From the NCBI RefSeq assembly GCF_026341515.1, contig NZ_JAPEOK010000001.1, forward strand, positions 4,712,001 through 4,776,000: a stretch of 64,000 bases of DNA, in the 5' to 3' direction. Below the pieces are notes generated by a model. The model saw only the letters and a list, made by a program, of their open reading frames with translations, was not told the DNA's origin and made no database searches. This document shows positions 32,760 to 39,855 of this stretch, in pieces. Within the stretch, counting starts at the first letter, position 1, and the number at the start of each line of letters is the position of its first letter. The DNA comes from Streptomyces sp. NBC_00878. GTDB taxonomy: Bacteria; Actinomycetota; Actinomycetes; Streptomycetales; Streptomycetaceae. The position numbers were made by a program, and so were the translations under genes.

Positions 32760-32775
32760 ACAGGTCTAGTCCAAT
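32760..32775. promoter_or_regulatory. dre-like (DasR) operator upstream of cutC
   Basis: ACAGGTCTAGTCCAAT matches the GlcNAc-responsive DasR consensus ACTGGTCTAGACCACT at 13 of 16 positions, with the core GGTCTAG intact. It lies between the divergent cutC and XRE genes, nearer to cutC. The consensus is from memory and binding is inferred. Confidence 0.5.
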
Positions 32776-32904
32776 AGTCACCCTACGCGCCCGCCACCAG
32801 AGATCAACGGATATCACCATTCGCACAGCAACTGTCACTGTCTGCAACTACTCTCGATGTGGCGCCCGTCCAACAACGCCGACCGCGCGAAAGGGAGTTG
32901 CCCG

Positions 32905-33768
32905 ATGCCTCAGCCAAAGCGACTCGATCCGTCCCAGTCCCCCCGAGCCCTGTACGGCGCGGAGCTGCGCCACCAGCGCGAGGCGGCCGGCCTCTCCCAG
33001 GACGAACTGGGCGCGCTCATGTTCGTCAGCGGCTCGTTCATCGGGCAGCTGGAGGCCGGGATCCGGCGCATGCAACCGGAGTACGCGAAGATGGCCGACG
33101 AGATCCTGAAGACGGACGGGTTCTTCGTACGGAACCTTGAGGCGGCGATGAAGTCGCCCTACGAGCATCACTTCGCGGATGTGGTGGAGTTCGAGGGGTT
33201 GGCGCAGGGGATCAAGGACTGGGCGCCGGACCTGGTTCCCGGCCTGCTCCAGACTGCGGGGTACACACGTGCGGTGGTCCGGGCGTACGACCCGGTCCTG
33301 GCGGAGGACGTCGTCGAGGAACGAGTGGCTTCCCGGCTGGCTCGCGCCCGTGTCTTCGACAATCCGGCGATGCCCCGCTACTGGGTGATCCTGGACGAGA
33401 TCGTGGTACGACGCCAAGTGGGCGGCCCGAAGGCCATGGCCGAGCAGCTCCGCCACATCGCCACACTGGCCAACCGCAACCGGATCATCGTCCAGGTGCT
33501 GCCTCTCTCGGAGGGTGCGCATGCCGGGTTGGACGGCCTCTTCAAGATGATGACCTTCGACGACGCCCCGCCCCTCGTATATGTCCAAGGCGTCCAAACC
33601 GGCCGCCTGTTGGACGATCCGGCTGTGGTGACCCGCTGCACGCTGACCTACGATCTGCTGGGGGCCGTGGCCTTGTCGCCTACCGCGTCCCTCGCCCTGA
33701 TCGAGCAGGCGGCCGAGGAGTACGAGGATGCGCACCGCACCCGATCTGAGGACCGCGACCTGGCGTAA
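32905..33768 (+). CDS. Scr1/DUF5753-type XRE regulator
   Basis: A 287-residue regulator. Residues 20-75 are an XRE helix-turn-helix ('ELRHQREAAGLSQDELGALM', 'FVSGSFIGQLEAGIRRMQ'); the rest is DUF5753 ('VPGLLQTAGYTRAVVRA', 'RYWVILDEIVVRRQVGG', 'IIVQVLPLSEGAHAGLDG'). Such proteins occur in large numbers in Streptomyces with DUF397 partners and affect development and antibiotic production. ATG 32905 follows AAGGGAG. Its end overlaps the start of the DUF397 gene by 41 bp, the standard coupled arrangement. Confidence 0.92.
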   Translation: MPQPKRLDPSQSPRALYGAELRHQREAAGLSQDELGALMFVSGSFIGQLEAGIRRMQPEYAKMADEILKTDGFFVRNLEAAMKSPYEHHFADVVEFEGLAQGIKDWAPDLVPGLLQTAGYTRAVVRAYDPVLAEDVVEERVASRLARARVFDNPAMPRYWVILDEIVVRRQVGGPKAMAEQLRHIATLANRNRIIVQVLPLSEGAHAGLDGLFKMMTFDDAPPLVYVQGVQTGRLLDDPAVVTRCTLTYDLLGAVALSPTASLALIEQAAEEYEDAHRTRSEDRDLA

Positions 33769-34012
33769 GAGCAGCTACAGCGGCGGCACGGCCAACGAGT
33801 GCGTGGAGATTGGCGGCGACTTCGCCGGAGCGGCCCTGTCATGGCGCAAGTCCACGCACAGTGGCGGCAGCGGCGACGACTGCATCGAAGTCTCCGACGA
33901 CCTCCCCGGCATCGTCCCCGTCCGCGACAGCAAGCACCCCGCCCAGGGGACGCTGATATTCGGGGCGGCCGCCTGGTCGTCCTTCGTCGCGGCGGCGGCC
34001 GCCGGGCGGTAG
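33728..34012 (+). CDS. DUF397 protein with two tandem DUF397 copies
   Basis: A 94-residue partner of the upstream XRE regulator. The DUF397 core appears twice: 'ATWRKSSYSGGTANECVEIG' and 'SWRKSTHSGGSGDDCIEVSD', followed by the normal ending 'VPVRDSKHPAQGTLIFGAAA'. The usual protein has one copy of about 60 residues, so the first half looks like an internal duplication that lost its tail. ATG at 33728 is preceded by GAGGAGTACGAGG. DUF397 proteins are thought to bind or counteract their XRE partner. Confidence 0.9.
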   Translation: MRTAPDLRTATWRKSSYSGGTANECVEIGGDFAGAALSWRKSTHSGGSGDDCIEVSDDLPGIVPVRDSKHPAQGTLIFGAAAWSSFVAAAAAGR

Positions 34013-34040
34013 CAGAGGTGAAGGCGGAGGCCGCCGGGCC

Positions 34041-34712
34041 TCAGCCGTACAGGTTGAGCTCGGCCTCCGTCGCCCCCGCCAGCTCGTACCGCGTGCCGGT
34101 CAGCGGGCGCCCCGCGTAGAGCCGTACGAGGGTGGTCGCGTCGCCGAGGTAACGGGCGGGCGGGCGTTCGCCGGACGGCGCGCCGAGGAGCAGCGGCTCG
34201 TCCACGTCGTCGAGGTCGGCGTGCAGGGCGAGGAGCCCCCGTTCGCGGCTGATCCACGCCAACAGGTCGAGCGCGAGGCCGACTTGGGCCCCGCCGTACG
34301 CTCCGGGTTCGCCCCAGGCCTCCCGTACGTCGCCCGCGTGCACCCACTCGCCGAGCCCGACCCCGTCCAGTGCGCCACCCGACTTGGCGATCACCGGGCC
34401 CGCGTCAGTCATGCCCCGCTCCAGTTCGTCGATGACCTCCGCGACGGACCAGTCGGCCCGCTCGGCGATGTCCCGGTCGTTCGTCTCGGGGCTGAACACC
34501 CCCTCCTCGTACCGGCCTTCCACCACCCGCGACAACGCGGTCGAGCAGTGCGCGAGCACATGCCGCACGGTCCACCCCGGACAACAGGTCCTGACCGCGA
34601 AGTCCTTCTCGGGCCGCCCCCGTAGTAGGGGGATCAGCACATCCCGCTCGGCGGCCAGCAGCCGCCCGGGCAGTTCCGGGTCCCGTACGCCGTGCGCATC
34701 AGCAGTAGTCAT
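34041..34712 (-). CDS. Maleylpyruvate isomerase-like mycothiol-dependent protein
   Basis: A 223-residue DinB/MDMPI-fold protein. The N-terminal four-helix bundle carries the metal-site residues 'CCPGWTVRHVLAHCSTALSR' (His in 'VRHVLAH'), then 'ADWSVAEVIDELERGM' and a second His in 'GEWVHAGDVREAWG'. The C-terminal part 'GDATTLVRLYAGRPLTGTRY' is the SCP2-like domain. The family uses mycothiol with a divalent metal; substrates of most Streptomyces members are unknown. It is convergent with the DUF397 gene, with no obvious regulator. Confidence 0.88.
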   Translation of the reverse strand: MTTADAHGVRDPELPGRLLAAERDVLIPLLRGRPEKDFAVRTCCPGWTVRHVLAHCSTALSRVVEGRYEEGVFSPETNDRDIAERADWSVAEVIDELERGMTDAGPVIAKSGGALDGVGLGEWVHAGDVREAWGEPGAYGGAQVGLALDLLAWISRERGLLALHADLDDVDEPLLLGAPSGERPPARYLGDATTLVRLYAGRPLTGTRYELAGATEAELNLYG

Positions 34713-34862
34713 GAGGCCAACGCTAGGGCTTGTCCGGCAATTCGCGTCGTCGCCCGGCCTCCAGCAGAAGAGCCTGGACCGCTACCCACTCGCCCACGAA
34801 CCCCGCACACGACGGCGAAGTGCCGTAAGAACCGTGTCATCAGCCGCAAATAGGGCTCGGAA

Positions 34863-34899
34863 CCTGTCCGGGACAGGCTCGGACGTGTCCGGGACAGGG
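34863..34899. repeat. Two copies of a TGTCCGGGACA palindrome
   Basis: CCTGTCCGGGACAGG (34863-34877) and TGTCCGGGACAGGG (34886-34899) are near-identical dyads 23 bp apart, in the 339-bp gap before the secreted protein gene. Paired dyads on the same helical face can be operator half-units. Nothing else coding is convincing in this gap. Confidence 0.5.
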
Positions 34900-35051
34900 C
34901 CTGATCTGGCTTTTGGCAGTCATCTGGGCCGAGGCTTGGACCGCACCGGCGGTGTGGGCCCGCTCACGACCGGCCCGTGCTCGTGCGGTTGTGCGGAGCG
35001 CCGATCTGCCATTGCCTCCGCCCCTTTCGTCCAATCCTCCAAGGAGAAGAA

Positions 35052-35435
35052 ATGAAGCGTAAATTCGCCGTCGGTACGGCGACTGTCGCCCTCGCCTTCG
35101 CGGGCTTTGCGGCCCCGGTGGCCAGTGCTCACCCCCAGATCTCGTCAGCGGAGTTCGGCCCCTTAGCTGGATGCGGCGCCGTGAAGAACGTGTCCCTTCG
35201 TGGTGCCGAGGCGCATTGGACGGTTATTTGCAGCTCCGGCAACAAGGTGTCGATCAACGGCTGGGTGAAGGACACCAACGGCTCCGCTGACGGTCAGTGT
35301 GCTCAGGTGTATGCGACCTTCCCCTACAGCGGCGTCAACAAGTCCACTCCCCTGGCATGCGGCAATGGCCAGCGGCTGGACTTCATATGGTCGAGTTCCG
35401 GCAACAGCGTGGACGCGTGGCTGCGCGAGGTGTGA
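35052..35435 (+). CDS. Small secreted four-cysteine protein
   Basis: A 127-residue exported protein. AAGGAG lies 5-6 nt before ATG 35052. The Sec signal 'MKRKFAVGTATVALAFAGFA' ends at 'ASA', leaving about 100 residues. Four Cys ('AGCGAV', 'VICSSG', 'GQCAQV', 'LACGNG') probably form two disulfides in a small beta domain ('AHWTVICSSGNKVSINGWVK', 'RLDFIWSSSGNSVDAWLREV'). No catalytic motif is seen. I do not recognise the family. Paired hairpins follow at once. Confidence 0.75.
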   Translation: MKRKFAVGTATVALAFAGFAAPVASAHPQISSAEFGPLAGCGAVKNVSLRGAEAHWTVICSSGNKVSINGWVKDTNGSADGQCAQVYATFPYSGVNKSTPLACGNGQRLDFIWSSSGNSVDAWLREV

Positions 35436-35490
35436 GCACCTACCCAGCTTGCAGATGGGGTAGGTGTGAGCACCTACCCACCTGCAAGCT
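35431..35490 (+). terminator. Overlapping, mutually exclusive hairpins
   Basis: A 16-bp direct repeat TGTGAGCACCTACCCA occurs at 35431-35446 and 35465-35480. GGGTAGGTG (35458-35466) is complementary to CACCTACCC in both copies, and AGCTTGCAG (35446-35454) pairs perfectly with CTGCAAGCT (35482-35490). The first stem acts as a normal terminator after the secreted protein gene; the alternatives cannot form together. The gap continues to 35661 without a gene. Confidence 0.6.
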
Positions 35491-35661
35491 CCTGATCAGC
35501 CGGGCCCTGATTGCCTGTCACGACCAGGACTGACCAGCACAGTGACACGCGGTGGGCCGCAGGCATCCCTCGCTGCGGCCCACTCGCCCACCCTCTCGAC
35601 GCCCGCCCCGCTGGAGTCCTTCCGGGACCGTCCCAAGCACTTCGCCACGCCGGACGGCTGG

Positions 35662-36774
35662 CTACTTCAGGCCCAGCTTGTCGCACGCCGCCTTGTACTT
35701 CGCGGTGCAGATCTGCTGGACGGTGAAGATGCCGTCCTTGAGCACCGTGTCCTTGATGTTGTTCTTGGTCAGTGACACGGACGGGACGAGATGGGTGGGG
35801 ATGCCCTTGGCGGTGGCGCTGTCGACCTTGGTGCCGGCGATGGAGTCGAGCTTCTCGCCCTTGGCGAGAGCGACGGCCATGTCCACGGCGGCGGCGGTCT
35901 CCGGCGCGTAGGGGAGGTAGACGCTCATGAACTGCTCACCGGCGACGATGCGCTGCACGGCGGCGAGTTCGGCGTCCTGGCCGGTGACCGGCGGCAGCGG
36001 GGAGACGCCCGCGGCCTTCAGGGCGGTGATGATGCCGCCCGCCATACCGTCGTTGGCGGAGTAGACGCCGACGATCTTGTCCTTGCCGATCGCGGTGATC
36101 GCGGCCGCCATGTTGGCGTTGGCGTTCGCCGGCTTCCACTCCTTCGTGTCGTACTCCTTGCCGATGGTGACCTTGCCGTCCAGTTCGGCGTGGGCGCCCT
36201 TCTTGTACTGGCCCGCGCTGGGGTCGGTGACCGCGCCGTTCATCATGACGATCTTGCCGTCCTTGGCCTTGGCACCCAGGGCCTCCAGCAGGGCCTTGCC
36301 CTGGACGCGGCCGACCTCCTCGTTGTCGAAGGAGGTGTACGCGTCGATCGGGCCCTCGGCGAGGCGGTCGAAGGCGACGACCGGGATACCGGCATCCTTC
36401 ACCTTCTTCACGCTTCCGGCGATCGCCTTGGCGTCGACGGCGTCCAGGATGAGCACGTCGACCTTGTTGGTGATCATGGTGTCGACCTGCTGCGTCTGCA
36501 GTGTGGCGTCCTGCTTGGCGTTGGCGTAGATGAGCTTGCCCTTGCCGCCGGTGACCTCATTGAGCCTTTTCTCGATCAGCGGCTTGTCGAACGACTCGTA
36601 GCGCGCGGTCTGGTTCTCCGGCAGCAGCAGACCGACGGTGAGGTCGTCACCCTTCTTCGCCGAAGGCTCCTTGGCCTTGTCGCTGGACTCCTTGGCACTG
36701 CCACAGGCAGCGAGCGACACGGCCATCGCGGTGACGGCGGCAGCGACGACGGCACGACGCAAACGTGTGTTCAT
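35662..36774 (-). CDS. Sugar-binding ABC lipoprotein (XylF/RbsB type)
   Basis: A 370-residue lipoprotein with lipobox 'LAAC' (Cys24) after a basic start. The type I periplasmic-binding fold is clear: 'LTVGLLLPENQTARYESFDK', 'DVLILDAVDAKAIAGSVKKV', 'IPVVAFDRLAEGPIDAYTSF', 'VGVYSANDGMAGGIITALKA', 'PVTGQDAELAAVQRIVAGEQ'. The wording is closest to xylose-type binders. No ATPase or permease gene lies in the window, so it may serve a system elsewhere or act as a sensor. GGAGG precedes ATG 36774. It is divergent from a ROK kinase, which suggests shared sugar control. Confidence 0.9.
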   Translation of the reverse strand: MNTRLRRAVVAAAVTAMAVSLAACGSAKESSDKAKEPSAKKGDDLTVGLLLPENQTARYESFDKPLIEKRLNEVTGGKGKLIYANAKQDATLQTQQVDTMITNKVDVLILDAVDAKAIAGSVKKVKDAGIPVVAFDRLAEGPIDAYTSFDNEEVGRVQGKALLEALGAKAKDGKIVMMNGAVTDPSAGQYKKGAHAELDGKVTIGKEYDTKEWKPANANANMAAAITAIGKDKIVGVYSANDGMAGGIITALKAAGVSPLPPVTGQDAELAAVQRIVAGEQFMSVYLPYAPETAAAVDMAVALAKGEKLDSIAGTKVDSATAKGIPTHLVPSVSLTKNNIKDTVLKDGIFTVQQICTAKYKAACDKLGLK

Positions 36775-36918
36775 GCTGAACCTCCCTGGTGAGCCGCGTC
36801 GTCGCGGCGCTGGAACGAACCATCCGATGAAGTGCCGCGGCCACCCACTGGCCGACTGCGGCACGAAGAGCGAAGAGAGAAGAGAGCGAAGAGCGAGTAC
36901 ATGTGATGCCGCGAACGA

Positions 36919-36978
36919 AGCGATATCCGTACACGTAGAGCGATGTCCGTGCACGCGGAGCGACATCCGTGCGCGCGG
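36919..36978. repeat. Three 20-bp repeats upstream of the sugar-binding gene
   Basis: AGCGATATCCGTACACGTAG, AGCGATGTCCGTGCACGCGG and AGCGACATCCGTGCGCGCGG are consecutive. Each contains a TCCGTGCACG-like core. They lie in the 500-bp divergent gap 36775-37274 and could be spaced binding sites, two helical turns apart. Confidence 0.7.
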
Positions 36979-37122
36979 CGCGATCGGCAACGGCGGGCCC
37001 GAACTGAACCAAGTCAGCCACCCGACGCCATGCCATCGGATGCCCCGAACGGGGTCGGCAGCGCCAGGGAACACCGTCGGTTTCCCTCTTGTCAATGCTT
37101 CCCGGGCAACTCTCACAAAGGC

Positions 37123-37151
37123 TTGACCAGTAAAGTTAAGTTCCCTAACTT
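37123..37151 (+). promoter_or_regulatory. Promoter and overlapping operator of the ROK kinase
   Basis: TTGACC (37123-37128) and TAACTT (37146-37151) are 17 bp apart, a good vegetative promoter. The dyad AAGTTA-AGTTCCC-TAACTT (37133-37151) occupies the spacer and -10 box, as a repressor site would. ROK-family repressors bind such A/T-rich dyads; the ROK repressor at 39848-41122 is a candidate. Confidence 0.65.
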
Positions 37152-37274
37152 GAATAGGTCGCCAGTCACCGACCGATCCCGACGGTGGGCGCCGCACGGA
37201 TCACTCACCACGGCCGGGGACGGCGCAGCACGCTCGAACTCCCCCCGGAGCCGTCACCACGGAGGGCCATCCTC

Positions 37275-38417
37275 ATGCTCGACTCCGCCGCGTCCAGGGG
37301 GCGTGTCCTCGACTCCACCGTCATCGACTCGACCGTCATCGGCATCGACTTCGGGGGGACCAAGACCGCGGTCGCACTCGCTGACGCGCGAGGCAACCTT
37401 CTGCGGCAGCTGCGTATACCCACCCGTGCCGAGCAGGGGCCCGACCAGATACTCGCCCGCGCCTGTGCGGCCGCCCTCGAACTGGCCGGGCAGGCCCGGT
37501 CCCACCACGGCGCGCCGGTCGGCGCGTACGCAGCGGTCGCTCCCGGCGTGATCCGGCCCGACCGCATCCTGCTCTCGCCGAACCTCCCGGGCTGGGAGGA
37601 CCTGGCCCTGGCCGAGCGCCTGCAACGGGAGTTGGGGGTGGACGTCGTTCCGGTCACCAACGACGTACGCGCGGGAGCCCTCGCCGAGGCGCGTTCCGGT
37701 GCCTTGCGCGATGCCGATCCCGGCATCTACATCAGCCTCGGCACCGGCATCGCCGCCGCGCTGACCATCGGCGGCAAGGTGCTCAACGGGGCGCACCAGG
37801 CTGCCGGAGAGATCGCCTATCTCGAACCGGGACCGGGCGTCCACGAAGGCGGCGTCCACGACGGCGGCGAGTACGACGGCGGCGAGTACGGAGCGGGGCG
37901 GGCGCCGCTGCCGAGCGGCCGAGAGCTGATGGGCGCGGGCGCATCAGCGGGAGAGCGCGGCTGCGCGCATGGATCGATCACCGAGTCCCTCGCGAGCACC
38001 GAGCCCGTCGCGCGCGCCGAGCCAGTCGACCTTCGGGCGCCGCTGGAGGAGTTGGTCGGCGGCAAGGGGCTCGGAGCACGCGCCAGTGCTCTGCTGGGCA
38101 GGGAGGTGTCAGCGACGGACCTGTTCGGCCGGGACGACCCGGCGTCGCAGCGGCTGGCCCGCCAAGCGCTCGGCGCGCTGGCCGTCGCGGTGGCGAACAT
38201 CGCGGTTCTGGTGGACCCGGCGCGCATCGCGGTGGGCGGCGGGATGATGGCCGCCGCGGAGCACATCCTTCCGGCCCTCTCCGCCCACCTCTCCCGTACC
38301 GTCCCCTTCCCGCCGGACGTGGTGCCGGCCCACTTCCTTGAGGACGCCTCGCTGCACGGTGCCGTCGCCCTGGCGGTTGACCACCTGGCGGTTGAGCACT
38401 TGGCGCCTGGCACCTAG
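37275..38417 (+). CDS. ROK family sugar kinase-like protein
   Basis: A 380-residue ROK protein without a DNA-binding domain. The phosphate-1 motif 'VIGIDFGGTKTAVALADARG' is near residue 17, 'VPVTNDVRAGALAEA' holds the catalytic Asp, and 'ISLGTGIAAALTIGG' is phosphate-2. The zinc motif of glucokinases (CxCGxxGCxE) is missing; instead an insert rich in 'HEGGVHDGGEYDGGEYGAG' from short DNA repeats follows 'EIAYLEPG'. It may phosphorylate the sugar captured by the divergent binding lipoprotein. GGAGGG lies about 9 nt before ATG 37275; an upstream frame lacks support. Confidence 0.85.
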   Translation: MLDSAASRGRVLDSTVIDSTVIGIDFGGTKTAVALADARGNLLRQLRIPTRAEQGPDQILARACAAALELAGQARSHHGAPVGAYAAVAPGVIRPDRILLSPNLPGWEDLALAERLQRELGVDVVPVTNDVRAGALAEARSGALRDADPGIYISLGTGIAAALTIGGKVLNGAHQAAGEIAYLEPGPGVHEGGVHDGGEYDGGEYGAGRAPLPSGRELMGAGASAGERGCAHGSITESLASTEPVARAEPVDLRAPLEELVGGKGLGARASALLGREVSATDLFGRDDPASQRLARQALGALAVAVANIAVLVDPARIAVGGGMMAAAEHILPALSAHLSRTVPFPPDVVPAHFLEDASLHGAVALAVDHLAVEHLAPGT

Positions 38418-38477
38418 GGCACACCTGGGGCTCACCTGGGGCGCGTATCGAGTCGTGATCAACGGTCGTGGCTCCGC

Positions 38478-38990
38478 TCACGGGGGCCAACTGCCGCCTG
38501 GGTCGATTCTGGCGACTACACGCTGCCCGATGTCCGCGAGTTGCAGCAGTTGGTCCGGGGACACCGCATCGATGAGCACGTGACGCACCATGGCCACGTG
38601 GGCCGGCGCTGCGCGGACGACGAGGTCGTATCCCGCCTCGGTGAGGAACGCATCGGTATAGCGCCCGTCTTCAGGGTCCGGGTGCCGCTCCATATAGCCC
38701 CGCGTCGACAGCCTTCGCACCGTGTGCGACAACCGTGACCGTGAGCCGTTCACCAGCGTCGCCAGGTCACTCATCCGCATTCTCCGGGACGGGTGCTCCG
38801 ACAGCCTGGCCATCACGATGTACTCGAACAGGTTGACGCCGACGGCCTGCTGGAGCTGACCGTCGAGGGCCGTGGGGAGCTTCAGGATCAGGGCGGCGAC
38901 CCCGAGCCACGCGTCGCGCTCCTGCTCATCGAGCCAGCCGCCGCGAGGCGTGTCTGGCTGATGGTGATCCGTCGCGTCCATGAGGTTCAT
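38478..38990 (-). CDS. MarR family transcriptional regulator
   Basis: A 170-residue MarR protein. Helices 'LNAVGVNLFEYIVMARLSEH'-like scaffold, recognition 'MSDLATLVNGSRSRLSHTVR' and wing 'HPDPEDGRYTDAFLTEAGYD' are all present, with outer dimerisation helices. It is divergent from a disrupted secreted NTF2-like gene, and a perfect palindrome lies between them, so the two probably formed a regulator-target pair. ATG at 38990; ATG 38981 is possible. The ROK kinase lies tail to tail with it. Confidence 0.88.
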   Translation of the reverse strand: MNLMDATDHHQPDTPRGGWLDEQERDAWLGVAALILKLPTALDGQLQQAVGVNLFEYIVMARLSEHPSRRMRMSDLATLVNGSRSRLSHTVRRLSTRGYMERHPDPEDGRYTDAFLTEAGYDLVVRAAPAHVAMVRHVLIDAVSPDQLLQLADIGQRVVARIDPGGSWPP

Positions 38991-39003
38991 CTTAGCCGAA
39001 GAG

Positions 39004-39048
39004 TTGACCGTTCAATCACTGTCGTTTAACTTTAAATTGAAGCTTCAA
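39004..39048 (+). promoter_or_regulatory. Promoter and MarR-type palindrome
   Basis: TTGACC (39004-39009) and TAACTT (39027-39032) with 17-bp spacing repeat the exact hexamers of the ROK kinase promoter at 37123. The perfect palindrome TTGAAGCTTCAA (39037-39048) covers the expected start point, and TTGACCGTTCAA (39004-39015) is a degraded copy. Control by the divergent MarR is likely. Confidence 0.65.
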
Positions 39049-39095
39049 TCGTCCGCCCGTTTCCCGTCGGCGACAGATCGTCCGAGGAGCACAAG

Positions 39096-39681
39096 ATGGA
39101 CATCGCTGGTTCTCAGGCCCCCATGAGTCCCGGAGGGACTCATAAGGCCGCTTCATCCCGCCGCGGTGTGTTGAAGGGCCGCGCCGCCGGTGGCGCCGGT
39201 ATGGCCATTGGCACACTGCTCACTGGACGCGCTTCGGCCGAAGCGGGCTCCCTTTCTGCGGATGCGAGCTCCCTCTCGGCTGGACAGCAGGCATCGGGTC
39301 CGGACATCGGCCAAGCGAGTCTGGACATCAGCCATGCAAGCCCGGCCCTGGTTGCGCTGGTCACCGCGGGCAGCCGATGCCGTCTTCGAAGACCTGGCGC
39401 TGCACACGGAGTTGATCGGGCACAAGGCGATCGCCGCTCACCTGAAGCGCGCGCTGCCGCTGCTGCCGTACGGGCAGTCGGCATCCGTCCGCCATGTCGT
39501 CGGCAGCACACAGGGCGGCGGCTATGAGTGGGCCTCCCCACACAATCCGGTGAGCAGGGGCGTTGTCGCTCTGGAACTCGGCCGGCATGCCCGCATCACT
39601 CGCCTGACCACGACCTGGGACGGCTCGTTGCTCGACTCGGCGGCGCTTTCCTCGCTGCTCGCCACCACGATCGAGGAGTAG
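39096..39681 (+). pseudogene. Tat-exported NTF2/SnoaL-like protein, frameshifted
   Basis: GGAGCACAAG precedes ATG 39096. The first frame has a Tat-like signal ('SSRRGVLKGRAAGGAGMAIG') and runs to 'HASPALVALVTAGSRC', then becomes unlike protein and stops at 39527. A neighbouring frame from about 39360 continues 'AADAVFEDLALHTELIGHKA', 'LPYGQSASVRHVVGSTQGGG' and ends at 39681, a SnoaL/NTF2-like small-ligand fold. A deletion or shift near 39350-39370 also removed the fold's first helix. Earlier sequence 'LSADASSLSAGQQASG', 'DIGQASLDISHASPA' is low complexity. I treat the gene as broken. Confidence 0.65.
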
Positions 39682-39765
39682 TCGAGGAGCAGTCGGGCCT
39701 GTCCGGCCGACGGTGCGGGTGGCGCTCGCGAAGATCTTGGTGGGGATCGGCTGTCGTGACTTCGG

Positions 39766-39855
39766 TGTCAGTCAGTCATGAGATGGCAGTCGGTCATGCG
39801 GTGTCAGTCAGTCGTGCGATGTCAGTCGGTCATGCGATGTCAGTCGGTCATGCGA
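39766..39855. repeat. Five 18-bp tandem repeats reaching a stop codon
   Basis: TGTCAGTCGGTCATGCGA and variants occur five times in register (39766, 39784, 39802, 39820, 39838). The last copy contains the TGA stop of the ROK repressor on the minus strand. Being a multiple of three, expansion toward the gene would not change its end. Confidence 0.9.

Noticed and set aside
34713..35051. Insertion-sequence remnant in the gap before the four-Cys secreted protein
   Set aside because: Some wording looked transposase-like, but no frame gives a recognisable domain and no terminal repeats match.
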